A stretch of 53,067 nucleotides of DNA, from positions 1 through 53,067 of the forward strand of contig CALLWB010000110.1 of the NCBI GenBank assembly GCA_938016265.1, read 5' to 3'. Shown one piece after another: positions 9,642 to 18,498 of the stretch. The stretch is from an uncultured Saprospiraceae bacterium (GTDB lineage: Bacteria; Bacteroidota; Bacteroidia; Chitinophagales; Saprospiraceae). Each line of letters starts with the position of its first letter. Positions within the stretch are counted from its first letter, which is position 1. Below the pieces are notes generated by a model. That model was given only the letters and a program-made list of their open reading frames with translations, did no database searches and was not told where the DNA came from. The position numbers and the translations under genes were made by a program.

Positions 9642-10457
9642 TTATTTATTAATAGTTCGAAGTGCTCGCTTTATTATTTTCTGTGTTGCTGGTAGCGGTG
9701 ATTCCTTTTTCCACTTTTCACAAAGATGAATTACAAAATCAGGTGTTGACTTACTGGCATCATTCAGCCAATTTCCAACGCTGTCCTGCACATATTTTGA
9801 GTTATCCGATTTTAATTGTTCTAAAATCGGCAAGGCTAGTTCTGGGTTTTCTTTTAACCGCTCAATGTGTTTGCACCAAACACCTCTAGGTCTTATTGCT
9901 TCTGTAGTAAATCGTCTTATGTTTTCGTCCGAATTTGTGGTCCACTTGCTCAAAATTTCAATAGATTCTGGTAGCATTTTTTCAATTTCAGGTCTTAATG
10001 CCATCCAAACTATTTCTCTAACTCCAAAGTGTTTGTCTGCAATCAATTTTTTTGATTGTTCAAGCTTCTCTGAAATCGTCAATTCTGTGTTCAAGGCAAT
10101 CAGATAGGTAGCGTAAGCTCTTAAAGTGTCCGACGCCTGGTTGCTCAAAATTTCGATGGTAGCAGATAGGGAATTGGATTGGTGGCTGAACTCATAGAGA
10201 TGTTTTCCAATGAGTTTTATGGACGTCATTGTAGAAGGTTTTTTCTGTCCTTCGATTAACTGAATAACATTGTCCATCACTGATTGCAAACCGATACTTG
10301 GAAACGTATTTTTTATCAACTTGATTTGATCTACGGCTAACCACTCGGTAAGATTGACCGTTGGGATTTTGCCTTCATTGAGTAGGCTCAAAATATGCTC
10401 AGGGATATCCTGTGCTTTTCTTGCTCCTTTTCTATTCGTGATTTCCTTACTTACCAT
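9642..10457 (-). CDS. alkC: DNA alkylation repair protein, AlkC family
   Basis: A 271-residue HEAT-like repeat protein of the AlkC/AlkD DNA glycosylase superfamily, which removes N3- and N7-alkylated purines. Family signatures are visible: the N-terminal SKEITNRKGARKAQDIPEHIL and VNLTEWLAVDQ, then RRFTTEAIRPRGVW, then ILEQLKSDNSKYVQDSVGNWLNDASK with STPDFVIHLCEKW. These match the AlkC (COG4335) C-terminal pattern. Its start ATG overlaps the azoreductase stop by 7 bases (ATGGTAA), so the two are translationally coupled. Coupling to an azoreductase and a HxlR regulator suggests induction by reactive electrophiles. The catalytic residue cannot be assigned by eye. Confidence 0.87.
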   Translation of the reverse strand: MVSKEITNRKGARKAQDIPEHILSLLNEGKIPTVNLTEWLAVDQIKLIKNTFPSIGLQSVMDNVIQLIEGQKKPSTMTSIKLIGKHLYEFSHQSNSLSATIEILSNQASDTLRAYATYLIALNTELTISEKLEQSKKLIADKHFGVREIVWMALRPEIEKMLPESIEILSKWTTNSDENIRRFTTEAIRPRGVWCKHIERLKENPELALPILEQLKSDNSKYVQDSVGNWLNDASKSTPDFVIHLCEKWKKESPLPATQKIIKRALRTINK

Positions 10458-11074
10458 GTTTTTGCGAGTTCTGATAGTTCTTGTTTTGATTGCTCGAGAT
10501 TGCTGGTTTTTAAAGGCTCTTCTCCAAAATCCTGTCCTTCAGTGTTAACGAAAATTATATCTGTTATTCCCAGAAAGTTAAACAATTTTGTTAAATAAGA
10601 CGTTTGAAAATCAAAAGGCTGAAGAGCTCCTCCTAGCTTATACGACATTGCCCCTCTTGAAGTAATTACTACTACTTTTTTCCCACCCAATAATCCTTGC
10701 ATTGCTCCATTTTTATCGATGGCAAATGTTTGTCCAACCCTAACAATGTTATCGATGTATGCTTTTAAGGTAGCCGAAATCGAAAAATTGTACATCGGTG
10801 ACGCTATTATTATCTTATCCGCGTCTATTAGTTCCTGAATTAGAATATCAGAGGGTTCTAAAATCTCTTTCATTTTAGACGTTCTGACCGTTTCTGGTGT
10901 ATAATTGGCTTTAATGAAATCATCCGTTGGGAAGTTCGGTGGATATATTCCAACATCTCTGCTTATTACTGTTTGCTCGTTTTTTTTATTCAGTTCGTTC
11001 ATGAAAAAATCGGTGAGCATTCTGGTTTTAGAATTCTTCCTTCTTGCACTTGAGTCGATTCTTAATAAAGTCAT
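10451..11074 (-). CDS. azoR: FMN-dependent NAD(P)H:quinone/azo oxidoreductase
   Basis: A 207-residue flavodoxin-fold enzyme that reduces quinones and azo compounds by two electrons at the expense of NAD(P)H. The FMN phosphate loop is RIDSSARRKNSKTR near the N-terminus. SPMYNFSISATLKAYIDN is the family's flavin-binding signature, and TSRGAMSYKLGG follows. Length matches AzoR (about 200). It is first in the two-gene unit with alkC and is divergent from the HxlR-type regulator 113 bp away. In Bacillus subtilis, azoR1 is repressed by YodB, a HxlR/DUF24 regulator, so the arrangement is a plausible functional analogue. Regulation here is inference. Confidence 0.92.
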   Translation of the reverse strand: MTLLRIDSSARRKNSKTRMLTDFFMNELNKKNEQTVISRDVGIYPPNFPTDDFIKANYTPETVRTSKMKEILEPSDILIQELIDADKIIIASPMYNFSISATLKAYIDNIVRVGQTFAIDKNGAMQGLLGGKKVVVITSRGAMSYKLGGALQPFDFQTSYLTKLFNFLGITDIIFVNTEGQDFGEEPLKTSNLEQSKQELSELAKTW

Positions 11075-11187
11075 AAGTTATAGTTTATAATGCTTTTAAT
11101 AGTTTTAATTGACCGTAATTTATTATTCTTAGGCCTAGCAAACAATACCGCATATTTATATCAATAGGGGATAAAAAAGTCAATTTT

Positions 11188-11526
11188 ATGAATACAAAGG
11201 ATCTCAGCTCAGAAAATAAAGTCTGCTCATTAGAAAAAGCCGTAAACACCATTAAAGGAAAATGGAAAATTGCCATTATTTGGCAAATCCACCAAGGAAA
11301 CAAACGTCCAAGCGAATTTTTGAGGGGAATTAATCAAGTTGACCGAAGAGTATTAAATCAACATTTAAAGGAAATGATTGCAGATGGGTTATTAACTAAA
11401 AAATCCTTCAACGAACTCCCTCCGAAGGTGGAATATCGATTGACGGATTTGGGAGAAAAATTAGTAGCTATCCTTTGGGATTTAAATGACTGGGGAAAGT
11501 TGCTTGTCGAAAAAGAGGAAGGTTGA
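11188..11526 (+). CDS. HxlR/DUF24-family winged-helix regulator with N-terminal cysteine
   Basis: A 112-residue DNA-binding protein of the HxlR (MarR/DUF24) family. The family core is visible: C13-SLEKAVNTIKGKWK, RPSEFLRGI, VLNQHLKEMIADGLL, then the wing with VEYRLTDLGEKL. Cys13 sits where redox-sensing members (YodB Cys6, HypR Cys14 in Bacillus) carry their reactive cysteine, and it is the only cysteine in the protein. It is transcribed away from azoR-alkC across a 113-bp AT-rich gap, the usual layout for a local repressor or activator. I could not pick a confident operator palindrome in the gap. The sensing role is inferred from family knowledge. Confidence 0.88.
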   Translation: MNTKDLSSENKVCSLEKAVNTIKGKWKIAIIWQIHQGNKRPSEFLRGINQVDRRVLNQHLKEMIADGLLTKKSFNELPPKVEYRLTDLGEKLVAILWDLNDWGKLLVEKEEG

Positions 11527-11662
11527 TTCTAATCGCACGTAATTCGAATAACTATGCAAATTTTAGTAGACAAGTAACATTACAAACCCATGAAAAAATA
11601 GAAGCATCAATCATTTTTTGACAAATCGCTTACAACATATACTATTTTATTTATTACCTTAA

Positions 11663-13912
11663 ATGAAATTAGCTCCTATGAAAAGTAGACACACCATTTA
11701 TATTACCTGTTTGTTCTTGACAATGAGTTGTTATTTGAGTGGGCAGGTGTTTGTGAAATCTGATGCCGTTGGAGCAAACAACGGTACTTCCTGGGCAGAT
11801 GCATACAATGACCTAGGTATGGCTTTAGGAAATGCACCTGCAGGGGCTCAAATTTGGGTAGCCAAAGGCAATTACAAGCCTGGAGGCGCTGCCCCGACAA
11901 TCACTGACTTTTTTACATTGCCGCACGACCTCGAGTTGTACGGTGGTTTTGCAGGTACAGAAAGCATGCTTGGGGATAGAGACGTAGACCTTAACGAGAC
12001 AATTCTTTCAGGCGATCACAACGAAGATGATCTCCCTAATGACTATACCACGAATCGCACAGACAATGCACAACATATAATGTGGTTGACGGACACAATC
12101 ACTAACGCGACCATCATTGACGGATTTACCTTTGTAAGTGGAACGACAGCCGATGACACCGCTTCTGGAAATGACCGCCGAGGAGGAGCAATTCTCACTT
12201 ATGGCGCACCGATCATCCGAAATTGTAAGTTTGAGCAAAATTTTGGTTGGTTCGGCGGAGCTATTTATCCCCGACAGTCTGGCGCTAGTGGCACTCAAAT
12301 ATTGGATTGCTTTTTTGCAAATAATGGAGGCGGATTTGGTGCAGGGATGTATATGGTCACTGCAACCGGTATAGTGGTGCAAAACTGCGATTTTGCTGGG
12401 AATAAGGCCGAAAGGTCTGGGGGAGGTATCTATCAGGCAAGCATCAACTCGACAATTGATAGCTGTACGTTTTTAGATAATGTAGCATTGGATGGACGCG
12501 GAGGTGGTATTTATTCGAGTAATAGCTCTTACAACTTAACAGAAGGCAATTTTTCTGGGAATATTTCAATGGGATCTACTGGAGGGGCTATTCATAATAC
12601 AAATGGAGGCACACCCGCTACCATTTCTATCGAAGAAACAAAATTTTTCCAAAACAGTGCCACTTGGGGAGGAGCAGTCACCAATTATTCAGAAGGAACG
12701 GTGGTCGATATTATGAATTGTACTTTTGATGGTAATGTTGCTGTAACAAGCGGAGGAGCAATGAGCAACGGCTTTAAAGCATCAGTACGGCTGACAGATT
12801 GTTTGTTTAAAGCAAATACAGGAAGATTTGGTGCAGCTATTTACAGCCAAAATGATAGTACGGAATTGAATATTTATTCCTCTGAATTTATCTCCAATTT
12901 TGCAGCGGCAAGCAGTAATTCTACCTCCGGTGGAGCAATCAACTTTGCTGGGAGTATGGTCAGTGAAGTGAAGAATTGCAAATTTAATGATAACAAATCA
13001 GACATTGGAGGAGCCATTCATCAGTCTGAAGGAGATTACGATTTTTCTATGTTGTTGCTGGAGAATAATTCTTTCAATGGGAACACCGCTCAACTGCAAG
13101 GAGGAGCGGTCAATATCAATAACGCCAATGCGGAAATCGTGAATTGTCTGTTTACGGCAAATTTGAGTTTGGATGCAATGTCAATTGGAGGCGCCATTTC
13201 TATCAATGCGGCAGACAGTAACGCTGTTTTTGTTTCGATCATGAATTCCACCATAGCCAATAATCTGAGTACTACAGGGGGCGGCGTTTCTCAATACACC
13301 GCGGGTATAGGTACTGCCGAACTAACCCTGCAAAATACAATTTTGGAAAATCCGTTTGGTGGAAATTATACCATAGAGTCCGGGACACCAACGGTCGTTT
13401 CGAATGGCGGGAATCTCTCTTCCGATGCTACGCTTGCCGCTGATTTAGGCGCGACCAATGATCTCAACAGCTCAAGTCCTGACTTTGTTGATCTTAATGG
13501 CGGCGATTTTCATTTATTGGCAACTAGTCCGTGTATCAATAAAGGAATAGCAACTGGTGCACCGCTACTCGATATCGAAGGAAATCCAAGGGTCGGAAAT
13601 GTGGACATGGGCGCCTACGAATTTCAAGGGTTTGTTGGGAATGTTGATCTAGTTGTCCCGGAGGATCAAATCATTATTTACCCAAATCCAGTTGAGGATC
13701 GACTGCAGTTTGCTGTTGTCAATGACTGGAAAGGCGAAATGCAAATAAAAGTCTATGATTTGAAGGGCGTGGAAATTCTGACCAGGGAAATTTCAAAACC
13801 GCTGCACAAACTTACCTATTCGATGGCAATTGGCCATCTGCCAGCGGGCATCTATATGTTACATTTAGAGCAATATAATCAGGCCGCATCTACTTTGTTT
13901 TATAAGGAATAA
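11663..13912 (+). CDS. Secreted right-handed beta-helix protein with T9SS sorting domain
   Basis: A 749-residue protein exported by Sec and then T9SS. A signal peptide ends near YLSGQ (about residue 27; an alternative start is ATG 11678). Residues about 30-600 are a parallel beta-helix built from irregular GGA(I/V)xN... and NCxFxxNxA... rungs, as in polymorphic outer-membrane protein repeats. [11 protein letters not shown]...[16 protein letters not shown] (about 620-655) is the 'choice-of-anchor Q' type end. The last 80 residues begin [14 protein letters not shown] and end [12 protein letters not shown], a type-A T9SS C-terminal domain. Such proteins are surface-bound or released adhesins or polysaccharide-binding proteins; no catalytic motif is evident. 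Confidence 0.88.
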   Translation: MKLAPMKSRHTIYITCLFLTMSCYLSGQVFVKSDAVGANNGTSWADAYNDLGMALGNAPAGAQIWVAKGNYKPGGAAPTITDFFTLPHDLELYGGFAGTESMLGDRDVDLNETILSGDHNEDDLPNDYTTNRTDNAQHIMWLTDTITNATIIDGFTFVSGTTADDTASGNDRRGGAILTYGAPIIRNCKFEQNFGWFGGAIYPRQSGASGTQILDCFFANNGGGFGAGMYMVTATGIVVQNCDFAGNKAERSGGGIYQASINSTIDSCTFLDNVALDGRGGGIYSSNSSYNLTEGNFSGNISMGSTGGAIHNTNGGTPATISIEETKFFQNSATWGGAVTNYSEGTVVDIMNCTFDGNVAVTSGGAMSNGFKASVRLTDCLFKANTGRFGAAIYSQNDSTELNIYSSEFISNFAAASSNSTSGGAINFAGSMVSEVKNCKFNDNKSDIGGAIHQSEGDYDFSMLLLENNSFNGNTAQLQGGAVNINNANAEIVNCLFTANLSLDAMSIGGAISINAADSNAVFVSIMNSTIANNLSTTGGGVSQYTAGIGTAELTLQNTILENPFGGNYTIESGTPTVVSNGGNLSSDATLAADLGATNDLNSSSPDFVDLNGGDFHLLATSPCINKGIATGAPLLDIEGNPRVGNVDMGAYEFQGFVGNVDLVVPEDQIIIYPNPVEDRLQFAVVNDWKGEMQIKVYDLKGVEILTREISKPLHKLTYSMAIGHLPAGIYMLHLEQYNQAASTLFYKE

Positions 13913-14032
13913 GAGCGCAGGCATTTTTATTTCAAAAAAAGTAGGGAAGGGGAGTGACAGAATCAAAAAAGAAGGTATTAAGAGATAGATGGCAAAACAA
14001 AAAAGTCTTAAATATTTGTTATTTAGCCAATC

Positions 14033-14040
14033 TATTTTTG
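14033..14040 (+). promoter_or_regulatory. Candidate -7 box upstream of the mini T9SS protein
   Basis: TATTTTTG fits TAnnTTTG. A TTTG at 14015-14018 is 14 bases upstream, shorter than the usual spacer. The leader to ATG 14186 would be about 140 bases. The call is tentative. Confidence 0.35.
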
Positions 14041-14185
14041 AGACCATGCAACTAATCCGTACTTTCAACTGTCTTTGTATAAAAGAACGTCACAATGTTC
14101 GGATTGGCGTACTTGATAAACCCAAGATATTTGTAAACATTGACTACTAGAAATCAATTGTTCAAGTATCAAACGTTAGATAACC

Positions 14186-14500
14186 ATGATTAAGTATATT
14201 TTAGTAGTGTTTTTTATGATCGGCGGCTTATCACTAAGCGCGCAATCAGGAATAGACGGGAATTCTGAGGAGATAAATATATATCCGAATCCTGCTACCG
14301 ATTACTTTATGGTAAAAAATGAGGTAGCTGTAAACAGATTACAAGTTTTTAATGTGATCGGCAGACAGATGAAAGATTTTCTGGTGCTCAATGAACAACA
14401 ACAATTTAACATTGGTGATTTGAATAGTGGATTGTACTTGGTTCGTTTTCTAGACGAAAAAGGAAACATTATCACTACGAAAAGAATTAATAAAAGATAA
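14186..14500 (+). CDS. Mini-protein: signal peptide plus stand-alone T9SS sorting domain
   Basis: A 104-residue protein that is almost entirely secretion signals. Residues 1-20 (MIKYILVVFFMIGGLSLSAQ) are a Sec signal peptide. After about ten residues, INIYPNPATDYFMV opens a complete type-A T9SS C-terminal domain that ends LNSGLYLVRFLDEKGNIITTKRI. There is no passenger domain. It is not an obvious truncation: it has its own start, a candidate promoter and a terminator (14533-14577). It might occupy or titrate the T9SS sortase and translocon, or act as a small surface peptide. Alternatively it is a decayed remnant of a larger gene. The first part is seen; the role is speculation. Confidence 0.85.
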   Translation: MIKYILVVFFMIGGLSLSAQSGIDGNSEEINIYPNPATDYFMVKNEVAVNRLQVFNVIGRQMKDFLVLNEQQQFNIGDLNSGLYLVRFLDEKGNIITTKRINKR

Positions 14501-14532
14501 TAATTATTAGATTAAGTTTTAGATCAAAGGAA

Positions 14533-14577
14533 AAAGTAACCCGATGCTGATTATTCAACATCGGGTTTCTTTTTTGT
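14533..14577 (+). terminator. Intrinsic terminator, copy 1 of a duplicated hairpin
   Basis: Stem AACCCGATG (14538-14546) pairs with CATCGGGTT (14559-14567), extended inward by TGA/TCA after one mismatch, followed by a T-rich tract. It ends the mini T9SS gene. The 30 bases 14538-14567 recur exactly at 14819-14848. Confidence 0.85.
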
Positions 14578-14810
14578 GGTTGGCAATGGAAAGTCTTCTA
14601 GGTGATTTGTGTTACTGTGTCGTTAGGCTCTGTGAATACAATAGCCTTGGAATTTCAATCCTAGGAATTAGAAACAAGCATTTTGAGTGGCATAGGTACG
14701 TTTCATTTCGTCAGAATAAGGAAATGTCTGACGTTCCTCTATTTGATCGTTGTACGTGTCAGGCGAATGAATTCGATACGTAGTACATGAATTGTTAATC
14801 TCCTCCTCCA
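14578..14810. other. Non-coding segment between two identical hairpins
   Basis: About 230 bases bounded by identical 30-base hairpins. It holds a small inverted repeat (CGTCAGA 14709-14715 with TCTGACG 14727-14733). A 79-codon frame (14544-14783) begins inside the first hairpin and has no recognisable domain, so I do not call it. Confidence 0.4.
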
Positions 14811-14857
14811 AAAAAAATAACCCGATGCTGATTATTCAACATCGGGTTATTTTTTAT
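14811..14857. terminator. Intrinsic terminator, copy 2 of the duplicated hairpin
   Basis: The same 30-base hairpin (14819-14848) with an A-tract on its left and a T-tract on its right, so it can work in both directions. It lies 90 bases beyond the stop of the minus-strand TlpA-like gene at 14939. Confidence 0.85.
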
Positions 14858-14938
14858 CGGTTAAGAGCAATTATTCGGTTAAGTCCTTCTACTCTCTACT
14901 AAAAGCTTTGCACAAGCAAGTCGAGTCTTTCTACAATT

Positions 14939-15502
14939 CTACTCACCCTCTTCAACTGCCTCTACACTCTTGCTTTTTTTCTTCTTTTTCTCTTTTGGTG
15001 CATCTTCCACACCGGCAAGTTCTTTGATCATATCTTCCATTTCATATTCAAATCCCTCGACATATCCACCGTGAGAATAAACGATATTTCCTTCTTGGTC
15101 AATTAGGAAAGTATAAGGAACTTCCTGGAAATTTAGTGCGCGCTTTAGGTCGTTGTTTTGATCAAGTAGTACTTCAAACTCCCACCCTTTGGCATTGACC
15201 ATCGGTTTTACTTTTGTGGCGGTACGGGCATTATCCACAGATATAGCAATCAACTCCATGTCGTACTTCTCCACCCATTCCGGGTAAAGCTCTGCTACAT
15301 TGTCCAATTCTTTTTTACAAGGAACACACCAAGTCGCCCAAAAGTTAAGAACGGTGATTTTTCCATTTGAGCCATAATCTTGTATTGCTACTTTTTTCCC
15401 GGAAAGGTCCTGGATAGTTACATCAGGCAGTTCTCTGTTTTGAGCAAAAAGTCCTGTTGTGGTAATCAGTAAAATCAGTACAATGGCGTTAAGAATTCTC
15501 AT
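14939..15502 (-). CDS. TlpA/ResA-like periplasmic thiol-disulfide oxidoreductase with basic tail
   Basis: A 187-residue exported thioredoxin-fold protein. The signal peptide ends near LFAQ (residue 21). The active site is WATWCVPCKKE with C59 and C62, and the cis-proline loop is EVPYTFLID. The fold should reduce periplasmic or lipoprotein disulfides, for example in cytochrome c maturation. The C-terminus after about residue 168 is a highly charged tail with KEKKKKKSKS followed by an acidic end, which is unusual for the family. It is transcribed towards the duplicated hairpin at 14811-14857. No T9SS domain is present, unlike its two neighbours. Confidence 0.9.
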   Translation of the reverse strand: MRILNAIVLILLITTTGLFAQNRELPDVTIQDLSGKKVAIQDYGSNGKITVLNFWATWCVPCKKELDNVAELYPEWVEKYDMELIAISVDNARTATKVKPMVNAKGWEFEVLLDQNNDLKRALNFQEVPYTFLIDQEGNIVYSHGGYVEGFEYEMEDMIKELAGVEDAPKEKKKKKSKSVEAVEEGE

Positions 15503-15639
15503 GAAAGTATTTGTTTATTTATTAAATAATACTGCGGTTATAGCAAGAGTAATACGAATATAATGCCAAACCCCGCAAATTCAAAAACTTCTTTGGTAAG
15601 AAATTGATTCAGTCAATTTTTTGACAAACTGCAAAAATG

Positions 15640-15678
15640 AAAAAGAGTCCTGTAGATTGATTCCGCGGGACTCTTTTT
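15640..15678 (-). terminator. Intrinsic terminator of the 15783-16577 gene
   Basis: AAAAAGAGTCC (15640-15650) pairs with GGACTCTTTTT (15668-15678), extended by a TG/CG pair step. Reading on the minus strand it gives a stem and a T-tract after the stop at 15783. Confidence 0.75.
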
Positions 15679-15782
15679 GTGTATCGTTTAGCAGCTTCAA
15701 GTTTGAAGGTGTCTATTGAGTAGACTAGCATTTTATTCAAGAACCTAGTGCACCGAACAGCTTGATAACTATTTCGTTCTTA

Positions 15783-16577
15783 TTATTGGACGTGCGTTAA
15801 TTTGACCGTCTTCACTTTTTGATTGTTGATATTTACTTTGATGAAGTATTGTCCAACAGGAAAACCGGAAAGGTCTACTTCTGTATTTTGAATACCTGCA
15901 AATTTTTTGTCCTGTACCAATGTTTCCATTTTCTTTCCTAGTAGATTGTACAATTCGATCGTTACATCGCTTGTTTTTTCTACCTGGTATTCGATGATGG
16001 ACATTCCCTGCGTTGGATTGGGATAGACCTTTATTCCTCCGCGGTTAGTCAAGTCCTCTACCGAAGTAGTTGGTAACGTCGCTCCACAAGCAATACTGGC
16101 GTTTTCCAATTCAGGAACACCAGCAGACACTGGCCATACATCCCAAGTGATTGATTTGTCAGGACAGATAATTGCGTACGTAGGGAATCCGGTAAAATTC
16201 CAGATGGCAGCATACTGATTAATAACAGCAGGTGCATTTGCGGAGTTTCCTGCCATTGGATGCGTCAGATTTCTAGCTGCTTTGTGCGAGTTTATCGCTG
16301 AATCAGAGTCCCGATCGCTCAAACCAATAATTTTAAAATTACCACTACCCGCACCATATTTGTTATAGAATGTTTCTACATCCTGATCCCAATCTTCGCA
16401 GTATGGACATCCAACAAAAAATAGGTCAAGCATGACGGTATTTCCTTCATCCAAAAGAGTATAAAGGTTGATCGAATTGCCGTCAGAGTCCGTTACAGTA
16501 AAGTCTGGCGCTTGTTGCCCTATGGCAAAATTAATAGCTATTAAAAGAAAGATTAGTGTAAAAAAACGTTTAGTCAT
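15783..16577 (-). CDS. Redoxin-domain protein with T9SS sorting domain
   Basis: A 264-residue secreted thioredoxin-fold protein. Signal peptide to about NFAIGQ (21), then QQAPDFTVTDSDGNSINLY, the redoxin core with FFVGCPYCEDW (C57, C60) and cis-Pro loop TGFPTYAIICPD. A T9SS type-A domain starts at about residue 184 (IKVYPNPTQGMSIIEY) and ends VGQYFIKVNINNQ. The enzyme is therefore sent to the cell surface or outside rather than kept in the periplasm. Residues 21-60 are clearly paralogous to the protein at 18499-19929, which lies on the other side of the 16700-18145 gene in opposite orientation. Target disulfides are unknown. Confidence 0.9.
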   Translation of the reverse strand: MTKRFFTLIFLLIAINFAIGQQAPDFTVTDSDGNSINLYTLLDEGNTVMLDLFFVGCPYCEDWDQDVETFYNKYGAGSGNFKIIGLSDRDSDSAINSHKAARNLTHPMAGNSANAPAVINQYAAIWNFTGFPTYAIICPDKSITWDVWPVSAGVPELENASIACGATLPTTSVEDLTNRGGIKVYPNPTQGMSIIEYQVEKTSDVTIELYNLLGKKMETLVQDKKFAGIQNTEVDLSGFPVGQYFIKVNINNQKVKTVKLTHVQ

Positions 16578-16699
16578 AGTCAGTAACTCTAAAATCGTGT
16601 TTAAAAATTCGCGTCAGATGTAATATTAAGGATTTTCAAGAGTCGAAACATCACAGGTTTGTAATATTTTTGTCAGAAAAGGTGTATTGTCTTCTAGCC

Positions 16700-18145
16700 T
16701 TAATTTACTGAAGCTTTCAAATTGTTTAACCAGTCTAAAAAATCAAACTCCAGGAAGTGTTTTTTGGTGGACCTGTCGTTTCTTAAAAAAGTAAGTTCCT
16801 TCTGAAATCTTTGGTAGTTGGCTGTAGAAAGTGCTTCGGATTTGGTTTCAATTACTAGGAATTTTAAGAAAGATCGAATTACCTTGTTGATTAGTTTTTT
16901 CTTTCTCAAATTTTCAGTAATTGTTTTTAGGTCGCTGGTTAGCAGCAAGTATTCCTTCTTTTCGTAGAAAATGATAAGCCTGAACACTCTACTAATCAAA
17001 TAATACAGGTCGGTATCGATGATTGCATACCATTTGTTTAGTTGAGTCAATCCATAATCAAAGTCTTTTGTTAATATGCATGCCCAGATGATGTTTTGAT
17101 AGAGCTCATTTTGTCCGGTTTCGGAGATGGTAGCAGTGAGATGGCCGGGTTCGGATTTTAGTTCAGATAGGATTAGTTTAAGTTTTTCTATATTAGTGGT
17201 TACACAGTTCATTCTCAAGCTGAGGTAGTATTTGAGATAAAACTTTGAGCCCTCTGGTATATCAATTTTCTCAAAACAAACTAGCAGTTCATTAAACATC
17301 CAGTTGAAATCCTCAACACTCTTAGAAAGAGTGCACAAAAACAAAAAATTGTTGATGGAACGGGTTCGGTCATAACCAGAAAACAGATGTTGGTTTTCTT
17401 TCACCAACTCAATTCTGTCCAACATCTCCTTGCGACTTTTCTCATAATCTCCTATCAAAAGGAAGCCGACCGATTTGGATATTGTTTTAAGTTCTTCCGT
17501 TTTTAAAGAGGCGGACGGTGGAGTATACAATATGGGGTTGTATAAAACAGCAATTTCGGGGTTGTTCTTTTCTATGAATAGCCCTTCTTTGTACTGTAAT
17601 TCTATGATGTGGGTTACGGTGATCTTTATTTCATTGAGTTCCTCGATAAACCGAATGCATTCGGTCCGTTCCAAGCTTAATTTTCTGATTTTCTCTACCA
17701 AATTGGAGTCAAAATCATTAAAAATAAGGCCTTCTTCCATCCCAATTGCCTGGATAAGGATGGAATATTCTTCAAATTTATAAGCTTTTTTCTTTAAACT
17801 TCGTAGCACTTTTAACGCCATTTTCTTTAAATCCTTCTGTATTAATATTTGTACAAATTGTAACTCTTTCAAAAGGGTATACAGGGGAGATTTGGAGTTT
17901 AATCTATATATGTGAAGGCTCCTCAAGATATGCCGAAACAAATAATTGAGTTCCACGCTAAGACGAGAACGCGTCTTAATTCGTGGCATCGACTCTAGTA
18001 ATTTATTAAATTCTATAGCGGGGTTTTTCTCGATCGCTTGGTAGATTTTAAAATAATCCTTGTCAGAATTTTTTTCATTGAGTTGATAGAAATAGGCTTT
18101 CTCTCTTTTTCCCATCGAATTAATTAATTCCCTTGTGTTTTCCAT
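16700..18145 (-). CDS. Large alpha-helical protein of unknown function
   Basis: I do not recognise this 481-residue protein. It has no signal peptide if started at ATG 18145 (MENTRELINSMGKREKAYFYQ), which I prefer. An upstream in-frame start at 18238 would add a hydrophobic AT-rich stretch that looks like untranslated leader. The sequence is rich in Leu, Lys, Ile and Glu, with few Gly or Pro. It breaks into many predicted helices of about 15 residues (for example LYTLLKELQFVQILIQKDL, ALKVLRSLKKKAYKFEEYS), resembling TPR-like helical repeats without a canonical TPR signature. It sits between two paralogous T9SS redoxins. The role is unknown; a cytoplasmic scaffold is one possibility. Confidence 0.75.
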   Translation of the reverse strand: MENTRELINSMGKREKAYFYQLNEKNSDKDYFKIYQAIEKNPAIEFNKLLESMPRIKTRSRLSVELNYLFRHILRSLHIYRLNSKSPLYTLLKELQFVQILIQKDLKKMALKVLRSLKKKAYKFEEYSILIQAIGMEEGLIFNDFDSNLVEKIRKLSLERTECIRFIEELNEIKITVTHIIELQYKEGLFIEKNNPEIAVLYNPILYTPPSASLKTEELKTISKSVGFLLIGDYEKSRKEMLDRIELVKENQHLFSGYDRTRSINNFLFLCTLSKSVEDFNWMFNELLVCFEKIDIPEGSKFYLKYYLSLRMNCVTTNIEKLKLILSELKSEPGHLTATISETGQNELYQNIIWACILTKDFDYGLTQLNKWYAIIDTDLYYLISRVFRLIIFYEKKEYLLLTSDLKTITENLRKKKLINKVIRSFLKFLVIETKSEALSTANYQRFQKELTFLRNDRSTKKHFLEFDFLDWLNNLKASVN

Positions 18146-18498
18146 AACTACACTATTGATAATTTTTCTATATTTTGCAATTAAGAATTTAATTAAAATT
18201 AACAAAATTGTACTATAAATATTGAATTTTAACGACAATTTAGGCTTTTAGGTCTTTAATAAATTTAAAATTTCGGATTTTTATTTAGAAGTTTAATTTT
18301 TTATTGGAAAATTGCCTTAGTTGTTTAGCTTTTTGTGTTTAAAATAGAAGTTAGCCGATTAATAATTTAAAAAAATAAGTTTAACTTTTAGCTGCTTGAC
18401 CTATAAATTAGAGATGCGACAATGAAAAAAAAGATTCGTTAAATGCCTGTTTTGCTCTTCAGGTGTCCCATTATTTTTTAATTAAACTTCCATTCGTT

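Noticed and set aside
14544-14783. 79-codon frame between the two hairpins
   Set aside because: It starts inside a terminator stem and shows no recognisable protein features.
14538-14848. Possible CRISPR repeat pair
   Set aside because: Only two copies, 251 bases apart, self-complementary with T-tracts and no cas genes: these are terminators.
18146-18238. N-terminal extension of the 16700-18145 gene
   Set aside because: The extra 31 residues are encoded by AT-rich leader-like sequence and look like a false hydrophobic start; ATG 18145 is better.
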